Numbered from the stretch's first letter, positions 7,442 through 14,395 are shown. The stretch is DNA of 15,949 nucleotides from an uncultured Leucobacter sp. (GCA_937872275.1 CALMSE010000308.1:1-15949); one strand, 5' to 3'. A program made the numbers and translations. Notes: generated by a model not told the origin, from the sequence alone.

Positions 7442-8340
7442 CGCCGCCCCCTCGGATCGAGGACGTCCCGCAGGCCGTCGCCAGCGAGGTTGAAGGCGAT
7501 CACCGCGAAGACGATCGCGAGCCCGGGGAAGGCCGCCACCCAGGGCGCGTTGAGGAACACGTTCCTGCCGTCGTTGATCATCGCGCCCCACTCCGGTGTG
7601 GGAAGGGGCACGCCGACGCCCAGGAAGCCGAGGCTCGCCGCGAGCAGGATCACGAAGCCCAGGTCCTGCGAGGCCTGCACGACGATGGGGGCGACGCTGT
7701 TCGGCAGGATGTGCCTGCGGATGATCCGCGGCCACGAGCTCCCGCCGATCCGGGCCGCGTCGATGTAGCTCTCGCGACGGGTCTCGATCACCACCGAGCG
7801 GATCAGCCGCGCGTACCACGGCCAGCCGGCGATGGCGACGGCGATGACCACGTTCTCGAGCCCGCCGCCGAGGGTCGCCGCGATCGCCAGCGCGAGCACG
7901 AGCGTCGGGAAGGCGAGGAAGACGTCGGCGATCCTGAGCACCACCGCGTCGAACACGCCGCCGATCGTGCCGGCGATGACGCCGATCGTGGTGCCGACCA
8001 CGGCGATCACCGCCACCGCCGTGACGCCGATCCTGAGGCTGATGCCCGCGCCGTGCATGACGCGGGAGAGGATGTCGCGACCGGCGTGGTCCGTGCCGAA
8101 GGGGTGCTCGAGCGACGGCGGCAGCAGCGTCTCCAGCACGTTCGGCTTCACCGGGTCGTAGGGGCTGAGCAGCGGGCCGAAGATCGCCACCAGGATCAGC
8201 AGCAGCACGAGGCCGAAACCGACCAGGCTGAGCGGGTTGGACTTCAGCGTGTACCACAGCTCGCGGGATCTGCGCCGCCGCCGCTCGCGGATGCGCTGCC
8301 GGTGCGCCGTGCGATCGAGCTCGATCGACTGGGTGGTCAT
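7438..8340 (-). CDS. ABC transporter permease, DppC/OppC type
   Basis: This 300-residue inner-membrane permease has a basic N-terminus (RQRIRERRRRRSREL) and a first membrane helix at about 38-58. The periplasmic family motif HPFGTDHAGRDILSR (79-93) follows, then about five more helices. The EAA coupling loop SYIDAARIGGSSWPRIIRRHILPN (191-214) contacts the ATPases. The C-terminus WGAMINDGRN then FNLAGDGLRDVLDPR is typical of DppC. The ATG overlaps the DppB-type stop (ATGA) with GAGGA upstream. It forms the transmembrane pore with the preceding gene product. Confidence 0.95.
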   Translation of the reverse strand: MTTQSIELDRTAHRQRIRERRRRRSRELWYTLKSNPLSLVGFGLVLLLILVAIFGPLLSPYDPVKPNVLETLLPPSLEHPFGTDHAGRDILSRVMHGAGISLRIGVTAVAVIAVVGTTIGVIAGTIGGVFDAVVLRIADVFLAFPTLVLALAIAATLGGGLENVVIAVAIAGWPWYARLIRSVVIETRRESYIDAARIGGSSWPRIIRRHILPNSVAPIVVQASQDLGFVILLAASLGFLGVGVPLPTPEWGAMINDGRNVFLNAPWVAAFPGLAIVFAVIAFNLAGDGLRDVLDPRGRR

Positions 8341-9353
8341 GCGTTCCTCAGCTTCGGATTGACGACGAGGTAGAGCACATCGACGATCAGGTTCACGATC
8401 AGGTAGGTGATCGCGAACAGCAGCGTCACGCCGATGATGGACGGATAGTCGAGGTTGGTGATGCTGTTCGCCGCGAAGGTGCCGATGCCCGGCCAGGCGA
8501 ACACCCATTCCACCACCAGCGCCCCGCCGAGCGTGGCTCCGAACAGCAGGCCGATGACCGTGATCGACGGCAGCAGCGCGTTGCGGAAGGCGTGCCTCAA
8601 GGTCACCGCGCTCCTGCCGAGACCGCGCGCGGTCGCGGCGCGGACGTAGTCGGTGTGCAGCACCTCGAGCATCGACGCGCGCGCGATCCTCACGATGCCG
8701 GCGAGCCCGCCGACGGCGAGCACGAGCGCGGGGAGGATCAGGTGGGAGAGCGAGTCTCCGAGCGCCGGCCAGTTGCCGGTGAGGATGCTGTCCAGCACGG
8801 CGAAGCCGGTGACGTGCGCCGGTGCGAGCGCCTCGCTGGTGCTCCTGCCCACCGCGGGCAGCCAGCCCAGCATCGAGTAGAACACCAGCTGCGCCATGAG
8901 CGCGAGCCAGAACACCGGCAGCGCCGCTCCCAGCACCGCCACGATCCTCGCGACGTGGTCGAGGAACCTCCCGTTCCGCACCGCCGCCATGATGCCGAGA
9001 CCGAGCCCCACGACGATCATGATGAAGAGCGCCGCGAAGGAGAGCTCCAGCGTCGCCGGCAGCCGTCCGAACAGCTCGTCGGCGACGGGGGCCCGCGATT
9101 GGATGGATACGCCGAGGTTCCCCGTCACCAGATTGCCCAGATAGGCGAGGAGCTGCGTCAGCACCGGCTCGTCGAGCCGCCACTCCTGCCGGATCTGGGC
9201 GATCGTGGCCTCCGAGGCGTAGGGTCCCGCGAGGGCCCGGGCGGGATCGCCCGGGATCGCGCCCACGAGGAAGAAGGTGATCACCGCCACCCCGATGACG
9301 ATCGGGATGACAGTGATCATCCGACGCACGATGAGCCCGGTTACCTGAAGCAT
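8337..9353 (-). CDS. ABC transporter permease, DppB/OppB type
   Basis: This 338-residue permease begins with a single helix (about 10-32) and the family motif FLVGAIPGDPARAL. A periplasmic region follows with RLDEPVLTQLLAYLGNLVTGNLGVSI, then five further helices. The EAA loop DYVRAATARGLGRSAV with RHAFRNALLP spans 235-262. The end, VEWVFAWPGIGTFA to LVVNPKLRNA, is typical DppB. The start ATG at 9353 lies 46 bases after the binding-protein stop, with a GGGAGG site eleven bases upstream. The 46-base gap has no hairpin, so the operon reads through. Confidence 0.95.
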   Translation of the reverse strand: MLQVTGLIVRRMITVIPIVIGVAVITFFLVGAIPGDPARALAGPYASEATIAQIRQEWRLDEPVLTQLLAYLGNLVTGNLGVSIQSRAPVADELFGRLPATLELSFAALFIMIVVGLGLGIMAAVRNGRFLDHVARIVAVLGAALPVFWLALMAQLVFYSMLGWLPAVGRSTSEALAPAHVTGFAVLDSILTGNWPALGDSLSHLILPALVLAVGGLAGIVRIARASMLEVLHTDYVRAATARGLGRSAVTLRHAFRNALLPSITVIGLLFGATLGGALVVEWVFAWPGIGTFAANSITNLDYPSIIGVTLLFAITYLIVNLIVDVLYLVVNPKLRNA

Positions 9354-9399
9354 CGCGTCGTCGACCTCCCGTTCCTCGTTCCGTGCCGCTCGGACTGCG

Positions 9400-11013
9400 T
9401 CACTCGGACTTCGACAGCGCGTAGAAGTCCAGGAGACCGTTGTAGTACGGGTTGTACACGAACCCGGACACGTAGTCCCTGAGCGCCGTCTGCTGCATCG
9501 GCTGGTCGACCCAGATCGCGGGCATGTCCGACTTCAGCCGCTCGACCACGCCGCGGTAGAGGTCGGTGCGCTCGTCGACGTCGAGCGTCTGGGTCGCGCC
9601 CGAGATCATCGCGTCCGTCTCAGAATCGCCCCAGCCCGGGTTGATGAAGTTCTTCTGGTCGGTGTGCCACCACATCAGGATGTCGTTCGGATCGGGGTAG
9701 GCGGCCCACATCTGATAGCCGGCCATGCCGTAGCTCGAGTTGCCGAGCTTCTCGAACAGCACGGGCCAGGTCGACGGCGCGGGCTTCACCGTGATGCCGC
9801 CCTCGGAGAGGCTCGACTCGAGGATCAGCGCGAGGCTGCTCCACTGGTTGATGTCGGCGTAGGAGAAGTCGATCTCGAAGCCGTCGGGGTAGCCCGCCTC
9901 GGCGAGCAGCTCCTTGGCGCGCTCGACATCCCGCTCCATCGGGACGAGCCCCTCGGTGACCGCGGGCCAGACGGTGCTCGGCAGCCCGGTCGCGATGCGC
10001 TCCGCCTGACCGGCGTACGCCTGCTGGATCGCGGCCTCGTAATCGAACAGCAGCGAGATCGCCTCGCGCACCCGCGGGTCGGCCGTCGGCCCCTCGTACA
10101 GGTTGAACACGATCTGGTCGATGGTGGTGGAGTCGGCGACGTCCACGACCACGCCCTCCTGACCGTTCAGCTGCTGCAGCACCTGCATCGGCAGGTTGTC
10201 GGCGGCGAGATCCACATCGCCCTGGGTCAGGAGCATCTGCACGGTGCTCGGCTCCGACACGATCTGCTGGATGACGGTGGTCACATGCGCGCCGTCCCAG
10301 CCCTTCCAGTAGTCCTCGAAGGCCGTGTAGGTGATCGACTCGTCGTGCTTCCACGCCCCGAGCTGGTATGCGCCCGTGCCGCACTCGTTGTCGACGAAGT
10401 GGTCGGCCGCCCAGTCGCCCGGCGCGGCCTCGTTCGCCTCGACGCAGGCCTTGCTCGGGCCCATGTAGACGCCGCGCTGGCCGCCGAGCACGCTCAGGAA
10501 GGTCGGATCGATCGTGTTCAGGTGGATGACCGCCGTGTACTCGTCGGCGACCTCGACGTCCTTGACGTTGGGCCAGTACTGCGAGGCCTGGTCGGCGAGT
10601 CCCATGATGCGCTGCCAGGTGAAACGGACCTCTTCGGCGTTGAAGGGCGACCCGTCGTGGAAGACGACGCCCTCCCTGAGGTGGAAGGTGTAGGCGAGGC
10701 CGTCCTCGGAGATCTCCCACGACTCGGCGAGCGACGGGATGACCGTGCCGTCGGGCTGGACGTCGACGAGGCGGTCGTAGAACGGCGTCAGCGACTCGAG
10801 GCCGGAGCCGGTCGCCACCGAGACGGCCGGGTCCAGCGAGGTCGGATCGCCCGCCCGGGTGATGACGAGGGTGTCGGCGTCCTGCTTCGAGCCGGCCGAA
10901 CCGCCGCCGCCCGGCGCGCCGCCCTGAGCCGCGCAGCCGATCAGCGACACGGCGAGCAGCGCGGCGCCGAGGGCGCCTGCGGTCTTTCTCGACCGCGCAT
11001 TCCAATATCTCAC
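9400..11013 (-). CDS. Lipoprotein solute-binding protein of the ABC importer (SBP_bac_5, DppA type)
   Basis: This 537-residue extracytoplasmic binding protein is the first gene of the minus-strand operon. The N-terminus has a basic stretch (RSRK), a hydrophobic core and a lipobox (SLIGC, lipidated Cys27), followed by a Gly/Ser-rich linker, so it is anchored outside the membrane. Family 5 landmarks are TSLDPAVS, LAESWEISEDGLAYTFHLREGVVFHDG, the later RDVERAKELLAEAGYPDGFE, and the aromatic-rich C-terminal part. Two Cys in KACVEANEAAPG and DNECGTGAY could form a disulfide. The ligand class (peptides, opines, nickel chelates, sugars, or a hydantoin-like compound) cannot be told from sequence. The GTG start at 11013 is supported by GAGGAG six bases upstream and by a correctly proportioned signal peptide. 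Confidence 0.95.
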   Translation of the reverse strand: MRYWNARSRKTAGALGAALLAVSLIGCAAQGGAPGGGGSAGSKQDADTLVITRAGDPTSLDPAVSVATGSGLESLTPFYDRLVDVQPDGTVIPSLAESWEISEDGLAYTFHLREGVVFHDGSPFNAEEVRFTWQRIMGLADQASQYWPNVKDVEVADEYTAVIHLNTIDPTFLSVLGGQRGVYMGPSKACVEANEAAPGDWAADHFVDNECGTGAYQLGAWKHDESITYTAFEDYWKGWDGAHVTTVIQQIVSEPSTVQMLLTQGDVDLAADNLPMQVLQQLNGQEGVVVDVADSTTIDQIVFNLYEGPTADPRVREAISLLFDYEAAIQQAYAGQAERIATGLPSTVWPAVTEGLVPMERDVERAKELLAEAGYPDGFEIDFSYADINQWSSLALILESSLSEGGITVKPAPSTWPVLFEKLGNSSYGMAGYQMWAAYPDPNDILMWWHTDQKNFINPGWGDSETDAMISGATQTLDVDERTDLYRGVVERLKSDMPAIWVDQPMQQTALRDYVSGFVYNPYYNGLLDFYALSKSE

Positions 11014-11018
11014 GGGAT

Positions 11019-11025
11019 TCTCCTC
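11019..11025 (-). promoter_or_regulatory. Shine-Dalgarno supporting the GTG start of the binding protein
   Basis: The minus strand reads GAGGAGA, a few bases, then GTG at 11013. No ATG in the right frame lies close enough to give a complete signal peptide, so the GTG is the likely start. Confidence 0.75.
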
Positions 11026-11076
11026 AACGGGTTGGGATGTGATCTGGAGTCCGGTGAGCCCGAAAGCTCAATTGCG

Positions 11077-11107
11077 ACTCTAGTTGACCAATTGTGGTAC
11101 TTGTCAA
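11077..11107 (-). promoter_or_regulatory. Candidate promoter of the leftward importer/catabolic operon
   Basis: On the minus strand a perfect TTGACA (11107-11102) is followed after 19 bases by TAGAGT (11082-11077), four of six matches to TATAAT. The spacing is slightly long. The -35 lies inside the 19-bp palindrome, so a repressor bound there would block it. The predicted leader of about 55 bases ends with the GAGGAG site before the GTG. Confidence 0.5.
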
Positions 11108-11120
11108 GTACCATTAATGT
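11092..11120 (+). promoter_or_regulatory. Candidate promoter of the rightward ATPase/peptidase/regulator operon
   Basis: TTGTGG (11092-11097), a 17-base spacer, and TAATGT (11115-11120, fitting TANNNT) place the transcript start near 11127. That leaves a short leader with GGAGGG (11149-11154) before the ATG at 11162. The elements are weak, but the palindrome fills the space between them. Alternative -35 hexamers (TTGACC at 11084, TTGTCA at 11101) have no well-placed -10. Confidence 0.35.
11095..11113. promoter_or_regulatory. Perfect 19-bp palindromic operator in the divergent control region
   Basis: TGGTACTTGTCAAGTACCA has nine-base arms that are exact reverse complements around a single central T. 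It overlaps the -35 of the leftward promoter and the spacer of the rightward one. FadR-subfamily GntR regulators bind short palindromes of this type (core GT...AC), and one such regulator is encoded at 13490-14254 in the rightward operon. Binding by that regulator is inference. Confidence 0.7.
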
Positions 11121-11161
11121 TACAAATACGTACCTCATCTTCGAACGCGGAGGGATCTGCC

Positions 11162-12148
11162 ATGCTGCACGTCGAGCACCTGTCCGTGGAATACCAGACG
11201 AGCCGCGGCCCCGTGCACGCGGTCGACGACGTCTCCTTCCGCATCGGGCCGGCCCGCACCCTGGCGCTCGTGGGCGAGTCCGGCTCCGGCAAATCCACGA
11301 CCGCGCTGGCGATCCTCGATCTGCTCCCCGAACGGCAGTCCCGGGTCTCCTCGGGCCGGATCGTCTTCGACGGCGTCGACCTCGCCCGCGCGAGCGCCAA
11401 GCAGCTCGACGCGATCCGCGGCCCTCGGATCGGCATGGTCTTCCAGGACGCGCTCACGAGCCTCAACCCGAGCCTCACCATCGGATCCCAGATCGCCGAG
11501 ACGCTGCGGCGGCACGGCCTCGCGCGCTCCGACGCCGCCAGGCGCCGCACGCTCGAGCTCCTCGCCGAGGTGCAGCTGCCCGACCCGCAGCGCGTCGCGC
11601 GCAGCTACGCCCACCAGCTCTCCGGAGGCATGCGCCAGCGTGCGCTCATCGCGCTCGGGCTGTGCTGCGATCCCGAGCTGCTCATCGCCGACGAGCCTAC
11701 GACTGCGCTCGACGTCACCATCCAGGCCGAGATCCTCGGACTTCTGAGACGTCTACGAGATGATAGAGAAATGTCGATGCTGCTCATCACCCACGACCTC
11801 GGGGTGGCCTCGGAGATCGCCGACGACGTCGCGGTCATGTACGCGGGCGAAATCGTCGAGATCGGGCCGACCGCCGGGGTGCTCGGGGAACCGGCCCACG
11901 CCTATACCCGCGCCCTGCTCGGCGCGCTCCCCTCGCTCGACGCCGAGTCGCCCCGTCGGGCCCGGCTGACCACGATCCCCGGCAGCCCTCCCGACCTCAT
12001 CTCGCCGCCGCCGGGGGATCGCTTCGCCGCCCGGGTCTCCCCCGAGCTCGCCGCTCCCCCGGGAACGCCCTCCCCCGACCTCGTCGAGGTCGCCCCCGAC
12101 CATTTCGCCCGCATCGTACGATCGAGTCACCATGTCCCAGCACTCTGA
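11162..12148 (+). CDS. ABC transporter ATPase, DppD/OppD type (no Fe-S cysteines)
   Basis: This 328-residue ATPase is the likely partner of the DppF-type ATPase in the opposite operon. It has Walker A GESGSGKST (38-46), Q-loop VFQD with Gln95, signature LSGGMRQR (153-160), Walker B LLIADEP with Glu178, D-loop TALD and switch His211. The C-terminal oligo_HPY region (YTRALLGALP, then TIPGSPPDLISPPPGDRFAARVSP) is present. Where many DppD/OppD proteins have PPGCRFAPRCP cysteines, this one has Asp and Val, and no Cys occurs after residue 169. Residues 193-203 are encoded mostly by A/T-ending codons, unlike the rest. The start at 11162 has GGAGGG seven bases upstream; an in-frame ATG at 11084 would start inside the promoter and operator. 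The 3' end overlaps the peptidase gene by 17 bases. Confidence 0.94.
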   Translation: MLHVEHLSVEYQTSRGPVHAVDDVSFRIGPARTLALVGESGSGKSTTALAILDLLPERQSRVSSGRIVFDGVDLARASAKQLDAIRGPRIGMVFQDALTSLNPSLTIGSQIAETLRRHGLARSDAARRRTLELLAEVQLPDPQRVARSYAHQLSGGMRQRALIALGLCCDPELLIADEPTTALDVTIQAEILGLLRRLRDDREMSMLLITHDLGVASEIADDVAVMYAGEIVEIGPTAGVLGEPAHAYTRALLGALPSLDAESPRRARLTTIPGSPPDLISPPPGDRFAARVSPELAAPPGTPSPDLVEVAPDHFARIVRSSHHVPAL

Positions 12149-13493
12149 ACTGCGCTCCTGGCTCACCGCGCAGCGCGACCGACTCGTCGGCGAACTCGCG
12201 GAGGCCTGCAGCATCCCCTCCGTCTCCGCCGAGCTGCCCGAGGAGTCCGAGCGCATGGCCGCGTGGCTGCGCGACCGGCTCGCGGGTCTCTTCGACATCT
12301 CGGAGCTCGCCGAGGTCGACGGCGCGCCTCCGGCGGTGCTCGCGCGCTCCGAGCCCAGCGGCGCGCCGCGGCTCCTGCTCTACTCGCACTACGACGTGCA
12401 GCCGGCGGGCGAGGGATGGACCGAGGCCGCATTCACCCCCTCCCTCCGGGACGGCAGGCTCTACGCGCGCGGCGTGGCCGACGACAAGGCCGACATCCTC
12501 GCCCGCATCCATGCCATGGAGGCGATCCGCGAGCTCGACCTGCCGCTCGCGATCGACCTCGTCTGGCTGAGCGAGGGCGCCGAGGAGATCGGCAGCCCCG
12601 GCCTCGCGGGGCTGGTGGAGGCGCGCGAGGCCGAGCTGCGGAGCGACGCCTGCCTCTGGGAGAGCTACCTGCGCTCCGAGACCGGACGACCGGAGCTCGG
12701 CTTCGGCTCGCGGGGCCTCGTCAACCTGGAGCTGACGCTGGAGCTGCTCCGCGGAGACCAGCACTCGGCCTTCGCGGGCGTCGTGCGGTCTGCTCCGGTC
12801 GAGCTGTCGCACGCCATCGCGAGCATGGTCGACGTCGACGGGCGCGTGCTCGTCCGGGGGCTTCGCGTCGAGGCGGATCCGGATGTCGACGGCGCCGCGG
12901 CCCGCATCCCCTGCCCCGACGTGTCGTCGTCCGAGCTGCCCGGGGTGCGCGCGCTCGTGCGGCGGCCCCGGAGCGAGCTCGGCGCCCGCGGAGCGATCGA
13001 GCCCACGCTCAACGTCTCGAGCCTCAGCTCGGGGTACCAGGGCGCAGGATCGCCGACCATCGTCCCCGCCTCGGCGAAGGCGAAGATCGACATCCGCACG
13101 GTCGCCGGCCAGCACACCGACGGCGTCGTGGAGGCGGTCCGGGAGCACCTGCGCGAGCACGGCTTCGACGACGTCCGGGTGCAGCTGCTCCACGCGATCG
13201 ACGGCACCTCGAGCCCGATGAGCGGGCCCTTCGCGGAGGCCGTCGTCGTCGCGGCGACCTCGATGTTCGGCGAGCCGGTCCTGCACCCGCAGGTCGCCGG
13301 GGCCGGGCCGCTCGCCATCGTCGCCTCGCGGTTGAACGTGCCGATCGTCGCGCCGCCCGGCTCGACGCGGATGAGCAGCGCCATCCACGGCCCGGATGAG
13401 AACGTGGCCGTCGCGGACTACCTCGACCACGTCGCCTTCCTCGTGGAGCTGTTCCTCGAGTACGGCCGGCGCGAGTCAGGCGGGTCGCGATGA
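12132..13493 (+). CDS. M20 family metallopeptidase / amidohydrolase
   Basis: This 453-residue cytoplasmic di-zinc hydrolase of the M20/M25/M40 family probably cleaves a dipeptide, N-acyl or N-carbamoyl amino acid released by the neighbouring enzymes. Active-site features are YSHYDVQP (metal ligand His86, Asp88), GVADDKAD (bridging Asp at 117/118), SEGAEEIGS (catalytic Glu151, ligand Glu152), ACLWES (Glu177 as probable ligand) and SAIHGPDEN (ligand His419). The inserted lid/dimerisation domain runs from about 193 to 310 and includes GDQHSAFAG with His211. The length fits carnosinase/PepV-like dipeptidases and related N-acyl amino acid hydrolases. The ATG lies inside the end of the ATPase gene (17-base overlap) with only a weak ribosome site, so translation may be coupled. 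It ends in an ATGA overlap with the regulator. Confidence 0.92.
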   Translation: MSQHSELRSWLTAQRDRLVGELAEACSIPSVSAELPEESERMAAWLRDRLAGLFDISELAEVDGAPPAVLARSEPSGAPRLLLYSHYDVQPAGEGWTEAAFTPSLRDGRLYARGVADDKADILARIHAMEAIRELDLPLAIDLVWLSEGAEEIGSPGLAGLVEAREAELRSDACLWESYLRSETGRPELGFGSRGLVNLELTLELLRGDQHSAFAGVVRSAPVELSHAIASMVDVDGRVLVRGLRVEADPDVDGAAARIPCPDVSSSELPGVRALVRRPRSELGARGAIEPTLNVSSLSSGYQGAGSPTIVPASAKAKIDIRTVAGQHTDGVVEAVREHLREHGFDDVRVQLLHAIDGTSSPMSGPFAEAVVVAATSMFGEPVLHPQVAGAGPLAIVASRLNVPIVAPPGSTRMSSAIHGPDENVAVADYLDHVAFLVELFLEYGRRESGGSR

Positions 13494-14254
13494 AGAGCAT
13501 GACGCGCCCGGCACCCGCACCCGGCGGCGTCACCGGCGTCGTCCAGCACCTCGCCCGCTCGATCAGCCGCGGCGAGTTCCGCCCCGGTGAGCGCCTGCCC
13601 TCCGAACGCGCGATGTCGGAGCGCTTCGGCATCAGCCGGCAGTCCGTGCGCAAGGTCGTCAGCGCGCTCGCGGACGCCGGCGTGATCTCGGTCGAGTCGG
13701 GGCGCGGCGCGGCGAGCGGGGCCTACATCACCTCGAGCCGGGTCCCGGTCAACCTCCTGCAGCCCAACCGCGAACTGCCGAGCTTCAGCGACGTCGCGCG
13801 GGTGCTCGAGGCGCGGCGGCTCTTCGAACCTCCGGTCGCGCTGCTCGCGAGCATGCGCATGGACGACCGCGACTACGACGCCATCAACGAGGTGCTCGAA
13901 CTGCAGCGGCAGGCCACCGACCTGCAGGGCATCCGCAGCCTCGACCTCCGCTTCCACCTCGCGATCGCCGACGCCACGCACAACAGCACCGTGCGGCTGC
14001 AGATGGAGACCTTCATGCAGGAGCTCGACATCGCGCGCCACGTCGTCTCGATCGACTCGGAGCAGGAGGCCCAGGAGACCATCGAGATCCACGAGCGCAC
14101 GCTCGCGGCGCTCATCTCCCGCGACCCCGACCGGGTCACTCGCACGATGGACGAGCACCTCGCGATGATGGAGGAGGTCTGGGAGCGCACGACGGGCCGT
14201 CGGCTCTCAGGGCAGGCGAGGAGGATCGGCTTCACCCTGGATCTCGGGGACTGA
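13490..14254 (+). CDS. GntR-family transcriptional regulator, FadR subfamily (FCD domain)
   Basis: This is a 254-residue DNA-binding regulator. An N-terminal winged helix-turn-helix (about 13-80) has the GntR signature GEFRPGERLPSERAMSERFG, then SRQSVRKVVSALADAGVI and a GRGA wing. The C-terminal all-helical FCD domain (about 100-232) keeps the metal/ligand set Asp152 and His156 (LDLRFHLAIAD), His201 (IEIHERTLAAL) and His223 (TMDEHLAMM). Such FCD regulators usually sense carboxylate metabolites and repress the adjacent catabolic operon. The ATG overlaps the peptidase stop (ATGA), making it the third gene of the rightward operon and probably autoregulated through the palindrome at 11095-11113. 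An alternative start at Met4 changes little. Confidence 0.93.
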   Translation: MKSMTRPAPAPGGVTGVVQHLARSISRGEFRPGERLPSERAMSERFGISRQSVRKVVSALADAGVISVESGRGAASGAYITSSRVPVNLLQPNRELPSFSDVARVLEARRLFEPPVALLASMRMDDRDYDAINEVLELQRQATDLQGIRSLDLRFHLAIADATHNSTVRLQMETFMQELDIARHVVSIDSEQEAQETIEIHERTLAALISRDPDRVTRTMDEHLAMMEEVWERTTGRRLSGQARRIGFTLDLGD

Positions 14255-14302
14255 GGCGGACGGCGCACCGTGGGCATCGCGCCCGTCCCCGCCCGCTGAA
14301 GC

Positions 14303-14368
14303 AGCATCCGAGTGCCGAGACGGCATCCTCTTCCGCGGAATCGGATGCCGTCTCGGCACTCGGATGCT
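14303..14368. terminator. Long perfect hairpin with nested palindromes between convergent genes
   Basis: The arms 14303-14328 and 14343-14368 are exact reverse complements (26 bases), separated by 14 bases that contain the palindrome TTCCGCGGAA (14331-14340). Each arm also contains its own small inverted repeat: TGCCGAGACGGCA at 14313-14325 and TGCCGTCTCGGCA at 14346-14358. It lies 48 bases after the regulator stop and 27 bases after the guaA stop, so it can terminate both. No T-tract follows. It may instead be a copy of a REP-like repeat; I could not check for other copies. Confidence 0.8.
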
Positions 14369-14395
14369 ATCTCGGCGCGAAGCCGGCGGGAAGGG

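Noticed and set aside
7442..8257. Upstream extension of the DppF-type ATPase frame
   Set aside because: It overlaps the DppC-type permease in another frame; the family N-terminus begins at 7441 with its own ribosome site.
8341..9183. Upstream extension of the DppC-type permease frame
   Set aside because: It is a shadow of the DppB-type permease; the ATG at 8340 overlaps the DppB stop and has GAGGA before it.
9664..11763. Long plus-strand open frame (699 codons) opposite the solute-binding protein gene
   Set aside because: Its translation has no recognisable domain, and it crosses the divergent promoter region and the ATPase gene out of frame.
12665..14307. Minus-strand open frames opposite the M20 and GntR genes
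   Set aside because: They are antisense shadows; the plus-strand proteins have complete active sites and domain motifs.
14331..14340. TTCCGCGGAA as a stand-alone operator
   Set aside because: It lies in the loop of a terminator-like hairpin between two convergent genes, where there is no promoter to regulate.
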